A stretch of 56,754 nucleotides of DNA from Glycomyces algeriensis (GTDB taxonomy: Bacteria; Actinomycetota; Actinomycetes; Mycobacteriales; Micromonosporaceae), in contig NZ_JAPZVR010000007.1 of the NCBI RefSeq assembly GCF_027622855.1, positions 226,649-283,402 on the forward strand. The letters are read 5' to 3'. This document shows, piece by piece, positions 31,768 through 42,116 of this stretch. Each line of letters opens with the position of its first letter. Within the stretch, counting starts at the first letter, position 1. A model generated the notes under the pieces. The model worked only from the letters and a program-made list of their open reading frames with translations, was not told the DNA's origin and did no database searches. Made by a program: the position numbers and the translations under genes.

Positions 31768-32415
31768 TCAGTAGAGGACTCCCGGCGTCTGCGTGTTCGG
31801 GTCCGCGGGGGTGCCGTTCGCGGAAGCACTGTTTGTGGAAGCACTGCTTGTAGAAGGACTGTCGAGGAAGGTCTTGGCGGCGGCGAGGGCCCGGTCGTCG
31901 CGGTCGACGTCGCCGGGGCGGGAGCCGTAGCCGAGGAGCACGCCCCGCCAGTCCATCTTCAGGTAGGCGGCGCTCAGGCGCAGCGTCCCGGCGAGCGGTT
32001 CGGCCACGCCCGGGGTGCCGTCGCCGTGGGCGGTGACGCCCCACAGGCGCCGTCCCGCCATGCGCGCCTTGAAGTCCAGGCCGGGCACCCGCAGCCAGCC
32101 CGACCAGTAGTCGAGGTAGTTCTTCACCGAGGCGCTCACCGAGTACCAGTACAGGGGCGAGGCGATCACGAGGTCCGTGGCGGCGAGGGTCGCGTCCTGC
32201 ACGAGCCGCTCGGCGCCTTCGGCCTCCGGCGTGGTGCCGTCCCCGGCGTGGCGGCGGTCGTGGAACGGTGGCAGGCCCAGCTCGCCCAGGTGGATCCACC
32301 GCTGCGTCGCCTCGGGCTCGAGGTGGTCGGCTGCGGCGCGCGCGAGGGACTCGGTGTTGCCGCCGGTGCGGGAGGAGCCGAGGAGGAACAGGAAGGAGCG
32401 GGGCGCGTCGGGCAT
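31768..32415 (-). CDS. NAD(P)H-dependent FMN reductase-like flavodoxin-fold oxidoreductase
   Basis: This 215-residue protein has the flavodoxin-like fold of NADPH-dependent FMN reductases. It begins with the phosphate-binding loop SFLFLLGSSRTGGNTESLA, and a second flavin segment is VIASPLYWYSVSASVKNYLDYW. The C-terminus carries a short low-complexity tail (SPSTSSASTNSASANGTPAD) encoded by imperfect 15-bp repeats near 31820-31865. Such enzymes reduce quinones or flavins. The gene sits between tRNA-Ile and tRNA-Ala, where most related genomes have only the DLW-39 gene. The start gives the loop near the N-terminus; the ribosome binding site is weak. Confidence 0.82.
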   Translation of the reverse strand: MPDAPRSFLFLLGSSRTGGNTESLARAAADHLEPEATQRWIHLGELGLPPFHDRRHAGDGTTPEAEGAERLVQDATLAATDLVIASPLYWYSVSASVKNYLDYWSGWLRVPGLDFKARMAGRRLWGVTAHGDGTPGVAEPLAGTLRLSAAYLKMDWRGVLLGYGSRPGDVDRDDRALAAAKTFLDSPSTSSASTNSASANGTPADPNTQTPGVLY

Positions 32416-32506
32416 GGCGGGCTGCTTTCTGACGGGACGGGTGCGTCTGGTGCAAGGCCCCGGGGCGGCCCGGCTATTCCGGGGCGCGGCGCGGGCCACA
32501 GGCATG

Positions 32507-32533
32507 AAAAAACCCGCCGTGGAACGGCGGGTT
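32507..32533 (-). terminator. terminator after tRNA-Ile
   Basis: On the minus strand, a 10-bp stem (AACCCGCCGT pairing across a three-base loop) is followed by TTTTTT. It lies just after the 3' end of tRNA-Ile. Confidence 0.88.
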
Positions 32534-32535
32534 GT

Positions 32536-32612
32536 TGGTGGGCGTACCAAGACTCGAACTTGGGACCTTCGAGTTATCAGCTCGACGCTCTAACCACCTG
32601 AGCTATACGCCC
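32536..32612 (-). tRNA. tRNA-Ile (GAT)
   Basis: The minus strand forms a cloverleaf with acceptor arms GGGCGTA and TACGCCC. The anticodon stem TCGAG/CTCGA closes loop CTGATAA, with anticodon GAT for isoleucine. The discriminator A is followed by an encoded CCA, unlike the tRNA-Ala gene. Confidence 0.97.
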
Positions 32613-32729
32613 TTATTGTTGCGGCCGGATTCACCGGCGGCGCTGAGAAAGACTACCTCATGCCCGCGCGATTCGCCGAACAGGCCCCCCGCCCTAAGGG
32701 ACGGCCGTCACTGCCGTGAACAGGGAACG

Positions 32730-32763
32730 CGGATGCCCGCGGCCGCAAGGCCGCGGGCATCCG
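32730..32763 (-). terminator. strong hairpin after the DUF3566 gene
   Basis: A perfect 15-bp stem (32730-32744 with 32749-32763) closes a GCAA tetraloop. It lies 12 bases after the DUF3566 stop codon, and no T-tract follows. Confidence 0.8.
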
Positions 32764-32775
32764 CTTCGCTTGTCG

Positions 32776-33498
32776 CTAGTCGCGTTCGGCGAGCGTCACC
32801 TCGACGCCGCCGACGAGGTCGGCGCACACGTTGTAGATGAACGAGCCGAGCGTCGCCAGCGCCGTGAACAGGACCATGTTCACCACGCCGAGCAGGGCCG
32901 CGGCCCCGATGACGCCCTTCGCGGTGATCCGGAAGGCCTCCGTGCCGCCGGCGGCCTCATCCGCTGTGGTGCCCATGAGCATCTGCAGCATGTCGTTCAC
33001 GGTGTCGAACACGCCCATCGCGTCGAGCGCGATGTACAGGACCGTGGTCGCCACGACCATGACGATGAACAGCACGATCGAGACGGCGAACGAGAACTTC
33101 ATCACCGACCACGGGTCGACCCGCTTGAGCCGCAAGCGGGCTCGGCGCGGACCCCGGGCGGCCGCCTGGCTCACCGCGGCGCGCGCGGCGCGGACGGCGT
33201 CCGCGACGCGGGCCGAGGACGCCACGCCCGCGGCCTGGTTGGCCGCGGTGTTGCCCGTGGGCGAGGACGGGATCGAGTCCGGTGACATCGGCGGCGGCGT
33301 CATGCCCGGCGGGCGGCGCAGCGTCAGCGTCTGGTCCTGGGCGGGAGCGGACTGCAGAGCGACAGAGCTTTCCGCAGGCGCAGAGGACGCCGAGTCCTCG
33401 GAAGTCGCCTGCTCGGCCGGCGCGGGCGGATCGGAGACGAACTCCGGTACGTCTGCGTCGCGCTCGGTCTCCGCAGCGGTGGCCTTCGCTTCGGTCAT
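32776..33498 (-). CDS. DUF3566 transmembrane protein
   Basis: This 240-residue protein has a disordered Glu/Ala/Pro/Ser-rich N-terminal half of about 115 residues. The C-terminal DUF3566 domain (RLRLKRVDPWSVMKFSFAVSIVLFIVMVVATTVLY...VNMVLFTALATLGSFIYNVCADLVGGVEVTLAERD) has two membrane segments. This domain is conserved next to gyrA across actinobacteria, but its role is not known. The ATG follows the gyrA stop with no gap (TAGATG), so it is the last gene of the gyr operon. A terminator follows. Confidence 0.93.
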   Translation of the reverse strand: MTEAKATAAETERDADVPEFVSDPPAPAEQATSEDSASSAPAESSVALQSAPAQDQTLTLRRPPGMTPPPMSPDSIPSSPTGNTAANQAAGVASSARVADAVRAARAAVSQAAARGPRRARLRLKRVDPWSVMKFSFAVSIVLFIVMVVATTVLYIALDAMGVFDTVNDMLQMLMGTTADEAAGGTEAFRITAKGVIGAAALLGVVNMVLFTALATLGSFIYNVCADLVGGVEVTLAERD

Positions 33499-36003
33499 CT
33501 ACTCGTCCTGCCCCTCATCGGGTTCCGGTTCCTCGGCGCTCTGGGTGATCGCGAGCAGCGAGACCTCGTCAGGCAGGTCGATCAGCTTGACGCCCATAGT
33601 GTTGCGGTCCGAAGTCTGACGGACCGGCTGCACCGGAGTCCTGATGACGCCTCCCTCCGAGGTGATCGCGAACAGCTCGTCGTCCGGCGTCACCGACAGC
33701 GCCCCCACCAGGTCGCCGCGCCGTTCCGTGATCTTCGCGGTCAGGACGCCCTTGCCGCCGCGGCCCTGCTGCGGATACGCGTCGACCGGAGTCCGCTTCG
33801 CGTAACCGCGGCTGGTGGCCACGAGGATGTCCATATTATCGCGCAGAACGATCATGGTGAGCAGTTCGTCGTCCCCGACGAACCGCATCCCGATCACACC
33901 GCTGGTCGCGCGGCCCATGGGCCGCAGCGCCTCGTCGGTCGCCTGGAAGCGGATCGACTGCGCCTTGCGCGAGACCAGCAGCAGGTCGTCCTCCTGCTGG
34001 ATGAGCGCCGCGCCCACCAGCTCGTCGCCGTCGCGCAGGTTGATGCCGATGAGGCCGCCCGTGCGGGGGGAGTCGAAGTCCGTGAGCTTGGACTTCTTGA
34101 CCAGGCCGTTGCGGGTCGCGAGCACCAGGTACGGCGTGACCTCGTAGTGGGCCAGCTGGATGACCTGCGCGATGTGCTCTTCGGGTGCGAACGCCAGGAT
34201 GTTCGCCACGTGCTGCCCGCGGGCCGTGCGGCTCGCCTCCGGCAGCTCGTAGGCCTTCGCCCGGTAGACGCGGCCCTTGTTCGTGAAGAACAGGATCCAG
34301 TCGTGCGTGGTGCACACGAAGAAGTGGCTGACGATGTCGTCCTGCTTGAGCTGCGCGCCCTGGACGCCCTTGCCGCCGCGCTTCTGCGAGCGGAACGCGT
34401 CCGTCTTGGTGCGCTTGACGTAGCCGCCGCGGGTGATGGTGACGACGATGTCCTCGCGGGCGATGAGGTCCTCCATGGACACCTCGCCGGCGTCGGGCAT
34501 GATCACCGTGCGCCGCTCGTCGCCCCAGCGGGCCACGACCGCGCCGAGCTCCTCGCGCAGGATCAGGCGCTGCCGCTCGGGCTTGGCCAGGATGTCGGCC
34601 AGGTCGGCGATCTTCGTCTCGATCTCGGTGAGCTCGTCGATGATCCGCTGGCTCTCCAAGGCGGCGAGTCGGCGCAGCTGCATGTCGAGGATCGCCACGG
34701 CCTGGATCTCGTCGACGTCGAGCAGGCTCATCAGGCCCTGCTTCGACTCCTCGGCCGAGGGCGAGCGGCGGATGAGCGCGATCGTCTCGTCGAGCAGGTC
34801 GAGGGCCTTGGCGAGGCCGCGCAGGATGTGGGCGCGCTCCTCGGCCTTGCGCATCCGGTACTGGGTGCGCCGGACGATGACCTCGATCTGGTGCGCCACG
34901 TAGTAGCGGACCATCTGCGCGATGTTCAGCGTGCGCGGGACGCCGTCGACCAGCGCGAGCATGTTCGCGCCGAACGTGTCCTGCAGCTGCGTGTGCTTGT
35001 ACAGGTTGTTGAGCACGACCTTCGGCACCGCGTCGCGCTTGAGCACGACCACGATGCGCATGCCGGTGCGGCCCGAGGACTCGTCGCGGATGTCCGCGAT
35101 GCCGCCGAGCTTGCCCTCCTTGACGAGGTCGGCGATGCGCTCGGCCAGGTTGTCGGGGTTGACCTGGTACGGCAGCTCGGTGACGACGAGGCAGGGCCGG
35201 CCCTTGGAGTCCTCTTCGACCTCGATCACGGCGCGCATGCGGATCGAGCCGCGGCCCGTGCGGTACGCGTCCTCGATCGCGGCGCGCCCGAGGATCGTGG
35301 CGCCGGTGGGGAAGTCGGGGCCGGTGATGATCCCGAGGATCGACTCCAGGGCCTCCTCCTCGGTGGCCTCCGGGTGGTCCAGACACCAGTCCACGGCCGC
35401 CGCGACCTCGCGGAGGTTGTGCGGCGGGATCTTGGTGGCCATGCCGACCGCGATGCCCTCGGAGCCGTTGATGAGCAGGTTCGGGATCCGCGAGGGCAGG
35501 ATCGTGGGCTCGGTGGTCTTGCCGTCGTAGTTCGGCTCGAAGTCGACCGACTCCTCGTCGATGTCGCGCAGCATCTCCATCGCGAGCGGCTCGAGGCGCG
35601 ACTCGGTGTACCGGTGCGCGGCCGCCGGGTCGTTGCCGGGGGAGCCGAAGTTGCCCTGGCCGTCGATGAGCGGGTACCGCAGGCTCCACGGCTGCGCCAT
35701 GCGCACGAGCGAGTCGTAGATCGCGGAGTCGCCGTGCGGGTGGAACTGGCCCATCACGTCGCCGATGACGCGCGAGCACTTGACGTACCCGCGGTCGGGG
35801 CGGTAGCCGCCGTCGTACATCGCGTACAGGATCTTGCGGTGGACCGGCTTGAGCCCGTCGCGCACGTCGGGCAGCGCGCGCCCGACGATGACGCTCATGG
35901 CGTAGTCGAGGTAGGAGCGCGACATCTCCACTTCGATGCCGACCGGCTCGATGCGGCCGTGGCCCTCCGGGATCTCAAGCTGGTCTTGGTTGTTCTCAGG
36001 CAC
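33499..36003 (-). CDS. gyrA: DNA gyrase subunit A
   Basis: This 834-residue subunit breaks and reseals DNA to introduce negative supercoils with GyrB. The catalytic Tyr132 lies in [10 protein letters not shown]. The quinolone-determining region is [19 protein letters not shown], with Ser93 and Asp97 at the positions of E. coli Ser83 and Asp87, the usual susceptible residues. The C-terminal beta-pinwheel starts with the GyrA box QKRGGKG. The GTG start follows AAGGA; an in-frame extension of 46 residues is non-coding. It lies 67 bases downstream of gyrB, in the usual operon. Confidence 0.98.
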   Translation of the reverse strand: MPENNQDQLEIPEGHGRIEPVGIEVEMSRSYLDYAMSVIVGRALPDVRDGLKPVHRKILYAMYDGGYRPDRGYVKCSRVIGDVMGQFHPHGDSAIYDSLVRMAQPWSLRYPLIDGQGNFGSPGNDPAAAHRYTESRLEPLAMEMLRDIDEESVDFEPNYDGKTTEPTILPSRIPNLLINGSEGIAVGMATKIPPHNLREVAAAVDWCLDHPEATEEEALESILGIITGPDFPTGATILGRAAIEDAYRTGRGSIRMRAVIEVEEDSKGRPCLVVTELPYQVNPDNLAERIADLVKEGKLGGIADIRDESSGRTGMRIVVVLKRDAVPKVVLNNLYKHTQLQDTFGANMLALVDGVPRTLNIAQMVRYYVAHQIEVIVRRTQYRMRKAEERAHILRGLAKALDLLDETIALIRRSPSAEESKQGLMSLLDVDEIQAVAILDMQLRRLAALESQRIIDELTEIETKIADLADILAKPERQRLILREELGAVVARWGDERRTVIMPDAGEVSMEDLIAREDIVVTITRGGYVKRTKTDAFRSQKRGGKGVQGAQLKQDDIVSHFFVCTTHDWILFFTNKGRVYRAKAYELPEASRTARGQHVANILAFAPEEHIAQVIQLAHYEVTPYLVLATRNGLVKKSKLTDFDSPRTGGLIGINLRDGDELVGAALIQQEDDLLLVSRKAQSIRFQATDEALRPMGRATSGVIGMRFVGDDELLTMIVLRDNMDILVATSRGYAKRTPVDAYPQQGRGGKGVLTAKITERRGDLVGALSVTPDDELFAITSEGGVIRTPVQPVRQTSDRNTMGVKLIDLPDEVSLLAITQSAEEPEPDEGQDE

Positions 36004-36070
36004 CAGTGCTTCCTTGCTTGTCGTCGGAACGTGGGGCGGGCTCCGCCCGCCAGATGTCCAAGCCGCGCCT

Positions 36071-38029
36071 CTAAATATCCAAGAACCGGACGTCCTTGGC
36101 GTTCTCCTGGATGAAGCGGCGGCGGCTCTCCACGTCCTCACCCATCAGGACGCTGAAGAGCTCGTCGGCGGTTGCCGCATCGTCGAGCTGAACCTGGAGG
36201 AGGTTGCGCTGCGCGGGGTCCATGGTCGTCTCCCACAGCTCGGTGTAGTTCATCTCACCGAGGCCCTTGTAGCGCTGGATGCCCTCGGAGCGGCGCGGGT
36301 CGGCCTTGCCGGACGCGACGCCCGCCTCGACGATGCGGTCGCGCTCGGCGTCCGAGTAGGCGTAGTCGACCAGGTCGCCCTTCTTGTTCCACTTGATCTT
36401 GTACAGCGGCGGCTGGCTCATGTACACGTGCCCCAGCTCCACGAGCGGGCGCATGAACCGGAACAGCAGCGTGAGCAGCAGCGTGTTGATGTGGTGGCCG
36501 TCGACGTCGGCGTCCGACATCAGGATGACCTTGTGGTAGCGGAGCTTCTCGGCCTCGAACTCCTCGTGGATGCCGGTGCCGAGGGCGGTGATCATGCCCT
36601 GGACCTCGTTGTTCTTGAGGATCTTGTCGAGGCGGGCCTTCTCCACGTTCAGGATCTTGCCGCGGATGGGCATGATCGCCTGCGTGCGCGGGTTGCGGCC
36701 CTGCTTCGCGGAGCCGCCGGCCGAATCGCCCTCGACCACGAAGATCTCGCACTCCTCCGGGTTCGTGGACTGGCAGTCGGCCAGCTTGCCCGGCATCGAG
36801 GAGGACTCGAGGAGGCTCTTGCGGCGGGCCAGCTTGCGGGCCTGCTGCGCGGCCTTGCGCGCGTTCGCGGCGCTCGAGGCCTTCTGGATGATGATCCGCG
36901 CCTCTTTGGGGTGGCGGTCGAGCCAGTCGGGGAGGTGCTCGTTGCACACCTTCTGCACGAAGCTCTTCACCTCGGTGTTGCCGAGCTTCGCCTTGGTCTG
37001 GCCCTCGAACTGCGGCTCGCGCAGCTTCACCGAGATGATCGCGGCCAGGCCCTCGCGGATGTCCTCGCCGGAGAGGCGGTCCTTCTCGGACTTGATGATC
37101 TTCTTCTCGAGCCCGTACTTGTTGATCGTGTTCGTCAGCGCCGAGCGGAAGCCCTCTTCGTGGGTGCCGCCGTCGTGCGTGTTGATCGCGTTCGCGAACG
37201 TGTAGACCGACTCGCCGTAGGACTCGTTCCACTGCATCGCGATCTCGAGCGACTGCTCGGACTCCTCGGCCTGGAACGCCACCACGGACTGGTGGACCGG
37301 CGACTTCGCGGCGTTGAGGTGGCGCACGAAGTCGGCGATGCCCTCGTCGTACTTGAAGACCACTTCGCGGATGTTGCCGTCGACGTCGTAGTGGTCGGGG
37401 CGCTCGTCGCGCAGGGTGATCGAGAGGCCGCCGTTGAGGAACGCCATCTCCTGGAGACGGCGGTACACGGTGTTGTAGTCGAACTCGAGGGTCTCGAAGA
37501 TGTCCCCGTCCGGCCAGAACGTGAGGATCGTGCCCGAGTCGTCGGTGGCCTCGCCCTTCTCGAGCGGGCCGGGCTGGGCGTGCTTGTAGTCCTGGCGCCA
37601 CACGAAGCCGTCGCGGCGGATCTCGATCGAGACGCGCGTAGAGAGCGCGTTCACGACGGAGACGCCGACGCCGTGCAGACCGCCCGAGACCGCGTAGGTC
37701 TGGGAGTCGAACTTGCCGCCCGCGTGGAGGACCGTGAGGGCCACCTCGACACCGGGCTTCTTCAGCTTGGGGTGGAGGTCGACCGGGAAACCGCGCCCGT
37801 TGTCCTGGACGCTGACGCCGCCGTCCTCGGTCAGGGTCACCACGATGTCGGTGCAGTAGCCCGCGAGGGACTCGTCCACCGAGTTGTCCACGACTTCCCA
37901 GATGAGGTGGTGCAGGCCGCGCTCGCCGGTCGAGCCGATGTACATGCCCGGGCGCTTCCTGACGGCCTCGAGGCCTTCGAGGACCTGCAGCGAACTGGCG
38001 CTGTACTCGTCCTGCTGCTTCGCCGCCAC
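36071..38029 (-). CDS. gyrB: DNA gyrase subunit B
   Basis: This 652-residue ATPase subunit of gyrase has the GHKL ATP-binding fold ([16 protein letters not shown], with catalytic Glu and Mg-binding Asn; [22 protein letters not shown]). The TOPRIM domain has [22 protein letters not shown] and DADVDGHH, and the C-terminal block ends [19 protein letters not shown]. The GTG at 38029 is six bases after AAGGAG, whereas the TTG two codons earlier abuts that site. The 286-base gap upstream to the DUF721 gene should hold the gyr promoter, but I cannot assign it. No other gene is seen there. Confidence 0.98.
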   Translation of the reverse strand: MAAKQQDEYSASSLQVLEGLEAVRKRPGMYIGSTGERGLHHLIWEVVDNSVDESLAGYCTDIVVTLTEDGGVSVQDNGRGFPVDLHPKLKKPGVEVALTVLHAGGKFDSQTYAVSGGLHGVGVSVVNALSTRVSIEIRRDGFVWRQDYKHAQPGPLEKGEATDDSGTILTFWPDGDIFETLEFDYNTVYRRLQEMAFLNGGLSITLRDERPDHYDVDGNIREVVFKYDEGIADFVRHLNAAKSPVHQSVVAFQAEESEQSLEIAMQWNESYGESVYTFANAINTHDGGTHEEGFRSALTNTINKYGLEKKIIKSEKDRLSGEDIREGLAAIISVKLREPQFEGQTKAKLGNTEVKSFVQKVCNEHLPDWLDRHPKEARIIIQKASSAANARKAAQQARKLARRKSLLESSSMPGKLADCQSTNPEECEIFVVEGDSAGGSAKQGRNPRTQAIMPIRGKILNVEKARLDKILKNNEVQGMITALGTGIHEEFEAEKLRYHKVILMSDADVDGHHINTLLLTLLFRFMRPLVELGHVYMSQPPLYKIKWNKKGDLVDYAYSDAERDRIVEAGVASGKADPRRSEGIQRYKGLGEMNYTELWETTMDPAQRNLLQVQLDDAATADELFSVLMGEDVESRRRFIQENAKDVRFLDI

Positions 38030-38315
38030 CGGCAACTCCTTCTGTCGTCGTTTACGGTCAGTAGTGAAAAGTTAGTCCATGGCTGTGACATTTTTCAGCC
38101 GTCTGGCCTCGGACCTGCCCGAATGTCTGGTCCTGAGGGGCCCGCAGGCGCACCGGCCATGGAGAAGACCGGGCGCCGCGAGCGACGGCCGGACTGCATC
38201 CGCCAAGTCTACTTGGCCCGGGCTTCTGTAACCGCTTCCGTGCGCCTCGTTGTCGTCACAGTCGCATCGAGGGGCGGGGACATGAACCCCCCTACGGACT
38301 CAGGGGTGTGCGGCT

Positions 38316-38771
38316 TCAGAACGTGTCACGGGAGCCATTAAACCGTACGCGCCGCGGGCCGAAGGAGCGAGTCGGCTGCTGCGGTCCCACGATCTTCAGG
38401 CGCTTGACGACGCTCGGCCCGAGGGCCGCGGCGAGCTTGCCGTGGATCTGGCGCGAGAACAGCCGCAGCTGCGTCGCCCACGCCGTCGACTCGGCCACGA
38501 CGAGGAGCTCGCCGTTCTCGAGGTGCTTCGGTGTGCAGTGGCTCGCGATGTCCGCGCCGACGATGGCCTCCCAGCGGCCGAACACCGAGGCGTCGGCCAC
38601 CTTGCGGGTCCAGCCGTTCTTGCGCACGACCTGGGGGAGCAGGCTCCCCAGCGTCTCGGGGTCGCGCTTGTCGGGCCCGGGACCTGACCACTCCTTGCGG
38701 AAGCGCGGGTCGTCGGACTTGCCCCGGCGCCGCGGCCGGGGGCGGTAGTCGTAGCCGCCGTTAAAGGACAC
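38316..38771 (-). CDS. DUF721/DciA-type replication protein
   Basis: This 151-residue protein has a DUF721 domain (LPQVVRKNGWTRKVADASVFGRWEAIVGADIASHCTPKHLENGELLVVAESTAWATQLRLFSRQIHGKL). The family includes DciA, the ancestral loader or partner of the replicative helicase DnaB. It lies in the usual place between recF and gyrB. The GTG start overlaps the last 11 bases of recF. The basic, Arg-rich N-terminus and short tail are variable in the family. Confidence 0.92.
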   Translation of the reverse strand: MSFNGGYDYRPRPRRRGKSDDPRFRKEWSGPGPDKRDPETLGSLLPQVVRKNGWTRKVADASVFGRWEAIVGADIASHCTPKHLENGELLVVAESTAWATQLRLFSRQIHGKLAAALGPSVVKRLKIVGPQQPTRSFGPRRVRFNGSRDTF

Positions 38772-39897
38772 GTTTGACCTCGCCTTCCCACACGTCGTAG
38801 CGGGCGCCCGTGAGCCGCTCGGGGACGTCCCCGGCGACGGCGCAGGTGATGAGCGTCTGCGGCGCGGCCTCGGCGTACTCCGCGAGCCGCTCGCGCCGCG
38901 TGCCGTCGAGCTCGGCGAACACGTCGTCGAGGATGAGGATGGGGGCCGTGCCGTCGGCGCGCAGGAGTTCGAAGGCGCCCAAGCGGAGTGCGAGCGCCAC
39001 CGACCAGGTCTCGCCGTGCGACGCGTAGCCCTTCACGGGCATCGAGCCGAGCCGCAGGTCCAGGTCGTCGCGGTGGGGGCCGATCAGGGTGGTGCCCCGC
39101 TCGACCTCCTTGGCGCGGGCCCCGGCGAGCGCGGCGCCCAGACGCGCGGTGAGGACGTCCTGGTCGGCGGTGAGGTCCTCGCCGAGTTCGGACTCGTACG
39201 CCAGGTGCACCTCGGCGCGGCCGTCCGCGATCTTCGAGTGGGCCTTGCTGATCGGCTCCGTGAGGTCCTCCAGGAGCGCGAGGCGCCCGGCCATGAGCTC
39301 GGCGCCGTGCCGCGCGAGGTGCGCGTCCCACGCGTCGAGGGTGGCCATCTCGGCCCCGCCCGGACCGCGGCCGCCGGTCTTCTTCGCGAGGTAGGCCGTG
39401 CGCAGGAGGGTGTTGCGCTGCTTGAGGACCCGGTCGTAGTCGGCGCGGACCCCGGCGAAGCGGGGGAAGCGCGCGCTCAGCAGCTCGTCGAGGTAGCGGC
39501 GGCGGGCGGACGGCTCGCCGCGCACCAGCGCCAGGTCCTCGGGCGCGAACGCGATGGCCTTGAGCGCGCCGATGATCTCGCGCGGGCGCTTCAGGTCGGT
39601 CCGGTTCAGGCGGGCCTTGTTCGACTTGCCGGGGACGATCGCCAGCTCGGCGAGGAGGCGCCGGGAGTCGTGGAGGACCTCGGCCCGGATGACGGCCTGC
39701 TCGCAGCCCTGGCGGACCAGGGGGGCGTCGGAGGAGACGCGGTGGGAGCGGAGGTTCGCCAGGTAGACCAGGGCCTCGACCAGGTTGGTCTTGCCGTGTC
39801 CGTTGGGGCCCACCAGGATCGAGGGCCCCTCGTCGAACAGGACTTGGGCGTGCGCGTAGGACCTGAAGTCCGTCAATTGCAGCTGTCGTACACGCAC
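38761..39897 (-). CDS. recF: DNA replication and repair protein RecF
   Basis: This 378-residue SMC-like ATPase helps load RecA at gaps. It has Walker A GPNGHGKTNLVEAL near residue 31, a Q-loop region, signature-like motif SHGETWSVALALRLG and Walker B ILILDDVFAELD. The start at 39897 is GTG. The gene overlaps the DUF721 gene at its 3' end, and gnd ends 95 bases upstream of its start. A long opposite-strand frame here is a shadow. Confidence 0.97.
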   Translation of the reverse strand: MRVRQLQLTDFRSYAHAQVLFDEGPSILVGPNGHGKTNLVEALVYLANLRSHRVSSDAPLVRQGCEQAVIRAEVLHDSRRLLAELAIVPGKSNKARLNRTDLKRPREIIGALKAIAFAPEDLALVRGEPSARRRYLDELLSARFPRFAGVRADYDRVLKQRNTLLRTAYLAKKTGGRGPGGAEMATLDAWDAHLARHGAELMAGRLALLEDLTEPISKAHSKIADGRAEVHLAYESELGEDLTADQDVLTARLGAALAGARAKEVERGTTLIGPHRDDLDLRLGSMPVKGYASHGETWSVALALRLGAFELLRADGTAPILILDDVFAELDGTRRERLAEYAEAAPQTLITCAVAGDVPERLTGARYDVWEGEVKRVL

Positions 39898-39991
39898 GCC
39901 TCTATGATGCCCGTTCGCTTAATCGCTCTTCACGCGGTGCCGAGACTGCGTCCCGGCACCGGCCGCTTCGCGGCGCAGGTCCGCCACTCCG

Positions 39992-40867
39992 CTATTCGGA
40001 TTTGACGGCATGGCCGCCGAACTGGTTGCGCAGCGCGGCGACGGCCTTCATGGCGGGGGAGTCCTCCTGGCGGGAGGTGAACCGCGCGAACAGCGACTCG
40101 GTGATCGCCGGGAGCGGGACGCGCAGGCGGATGCCCTCGTCCACGGTCCAGCGGCCCTCGCCGGAGTCCTCGACGTAGCCCTTGACGCGGGCCAGCTCGG
40201 GGTCCTCGTCGAGCGCGCGGTCCATGAGGTCGAGGAGCCAGGAGCGGATCACGGTGCCCTGTCGCCAGGACTTGAAGATCTCCGGCACGTTGTCGACGTG
40301 CTCGGAGGCCTCGAGCAGCTCGTAGCCCTCCGCGTAGGCCTGCATCATGGCGTACTCGATGCCGTTGTGCACCATCTTGGCGTAGTGGCCCGCGCCGACG
40401 CCGCCGGCGTGGACGAAGCCGAACTCGCCCGCGGGCTTGAGCGCGTTGAAGATCGGCATGAGCCGCTCCACGTCGCCCTCGGCGCCGCCGACCATGAGCG
40501 CGTAGCCCTCGGTGATGCCCCAGACGCCGCCGGAGACGCCCGCGTCGACGTAGCCGATGCCGCGCTCGGCCAGGAGCGCGGCGTTCACGGCGTCGTCCGT
40601 GAAGCGCGAGTTGCCGCCGTCGATGACGATGTCGCCCTCGGACAGCAGCGCGCCCAGTTCGGCCACGGTGGACCTGGTGGGCTCCCCGGCGGGGACCATG
40701 ACCCAGATCGCCCGGGGGCCTTCGAGGGCCGCGACGAGCTCGCCGAGCGAGCCGACGTCGGCCACGTCGGGGTTGCGGTCGTAGCCGACGACCTGGTGTC
40801 CAGCCTTCTCGAGCCGCAACTTCATGTTGCCGCCCATCTTGCCGAGCCCGATCATGCCGAGTTGCAT
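39992..40867 (-). CDS. gnd: 6-phosphogluconate dehydrogenase, decarboxylating (short type)
   Basis: This 291-residue enzyme oxidises and decarboxylates 6-phosphogluconate to ribulose-5-phosphate in the pentose phosphate pathway. The Rossmann loop is MIGLGKMGGNM and the catalytic loops are VIDGGNSRF and DAGVSGGVWG. The catalytic Lys lies in GHYAKMVHNGIEY. It is the short form of about 300 residues typical of actinobacteria, in contrast to the 470-residue form, and short forms are often NAD-linked. Its place between dnaN and recF is typical for the group. Confidence 0.95.
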   Translation of the reverse strand: MQLGMIGLGKMGGNMKLRLEKAGHQVVGYDRNPDVADVGSLGELVAALEGPRAIWVMVPAGEPTRSTVAELGALLSEGDIVIDGGNSRFTDDAVNAALLAERGIGYVDAGVSGGVWGITEGYALMVGGAEGDVERLMPIFNALKPAGEFGFVHAGGVGAGHYAKMVHNGIEYAMMQAYAEGYELLEASEHVDNVPEIFKSWRQGTVIRSWLLDLMDRALDEDPELARVKGYVEDSGEGRWTVDEGIRLRVPLPAITESLFARFTSRQEDSPAMKAVAALRNQFGGHAVKSE

Positions 40868-40940
40868 GTCGCGCCCCCCTTCACTTTTGAGTCCGCGTTC
40901 GAGCGGAGTACGCGCCAGGGTCAGTCACGTCGTTGTGCGG

Positions 40941-42089
40941 TCAGGCGTCCCAGCGCAATGGTTGCAGCATGTACAGGTACACGTCGTGGTTTGTGTCAGA
41001 TTCCTCATCTTCGGGCGCGGGCTGCCCGGTCATCACGACCGGCTTCCCCAGTTCGTTCATCTTGAACGCCGTGTAGGGCGCGTCCACAGCGGACAGGCCG
41101 TCGAGCAGGTACGTCGGGTTGAACGCGATCTTGCCCGGCTCGCCCTCGAGCGTGCAGTCCATCGCCTCGGAGGCCTTCGCGTCCTCGGCGCCGCCGGCCT
41201 CGACCACGAGGCCGTCCTCGTCGAACGAGAGGCGGATCGGCGAGTTGCGGTCGCCCACGAGCGCGACGCGGCGGGCGACCTCGATGAGGTCGGCGGTCTT
41301 GACGCGCAGGGTGGTCGCGTACGAGGTGGCGAGGAGGCTGCGCAGCGGGGGCAGCTGGCCGTCGAGCACGCGCGAGGTGGTCTGGCGGCCGCCGGCGATG
41401 AAGCCGATCATGCCGGGAGCGCCCTCAGTGCCGGTGGGCACGGCGATCGTCACGGGGCCGGAGAAGGACCCGAACGTGCGGGCGGTGTCCGCGAGGGCCT
41501 TGGCCGGTACGAGGACCGTGACGGCCACGCTGGGGTCCCCGGGCGCCCACGAGGAGTCGCGGATGGCCATGCGGTAGCGGTCGGTGGCGAGCATGCCGAT
41601 GCCGCCGCCGGTCATCTCGACCTGGACGCCGGTCATCGTCGGCAGGGTCTCGTCCTTGCCGGCGGCGACGGCGGTCTGCGCGACGGCCCGCGCGAACTCG
41701 TCCGCGTCGATGGTGCCGATGGCCTCGGGCATCTGCGGGAGGCTGGGGTAGTCCTCGAGCGGCATCGTCGGGAGGGTGAACCGCGCCGAGCCGCAGGTGA
41801 GTTCCGCGTGGGGGCCGTCGACGACGAAGTCGACGGGCTTGTTCGGGAGGGCCTTGACGATCTCCGACAGGAGCTTGCCCGAGACCAGGGCGGTCCCGGC
41901 GGACTCGCCGGTGACGTCCACGGTGACGCGAGTGGAGATCTCGTAGTCGAAACCGGAGATGGTCAGCGTGCCCTCGTCCACGGACAGGCGGGCGCCCGCG
42001 AGGACGGGCACCGACGGGCGGGCCGGGAGGCTCTTGGCGGTCCACGAGACAGCGTCGGCGAAGGTGTCTCGGTCAACTTGGAACTTCAT
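40941..42089 (-). CDS. dnaN: DNA polymerase III beta subunit (sliding clamp)
   Basis: This 382-residue protein is the ring-shaped processivity clamp of the replicative polymerase. It has three repeated clamp domains, beginning MKFQVDRDTFADAVSWTAKSLP and ending with the conserved LQPLRW-type tail. GGAG precedes the ATG. It lies next to the origin array and points away from it, on the leading strand. Confidence 0.97.
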   Translation of the reverse strand: MKFQVDRDTFADAVSWTAKSLPARPSVPVLAGARLSVDEGTLTISGFDYEISTRVTVDVTGESAGTALVSGKLLSEIVKALPNKPVDFVVDGPHAELTCGSARFTLPTMPLEDYPSLPQMPEAIGTIDADEFARAVAQTAVAAGKDETLPTMTGVQVEMTGGGIGMLATDRYRMAIRDSSWAPGDPSVAVTVLVPAKALADTARTFGSFSGPVTIAVPTGTEGAPGMIGFIAGGRQTTSRVLDGQLPPLRSLLATSYATTLRVKTADLIEVARRVALVGDRNSPIRLSFDEDGLVVEAGGAEDAKASEAMDCTLEGEPGKIAFNPTYLLDGLSAVDAPYTAFKMNELGKPVVMTGQPAPEDEESDTNHDVYLYMLQPLRWDA

Positions 42090-42116
42090 GGTTGGCTCCT
42101 TCTAGCTGAAGCTCGG

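Noticed and set aside
33499..36003. Quinolone resistance substitution in GyrA
   Set aside because: Ser93 and Asp97 are the normal susceptible residues at the E. coli 83 and 87 positions.
34147..38341. Two very long plus-strand frames opposite gyrA and gyrB
   Set aside because: They are antisense shadows of highly conserved gyrase genes.
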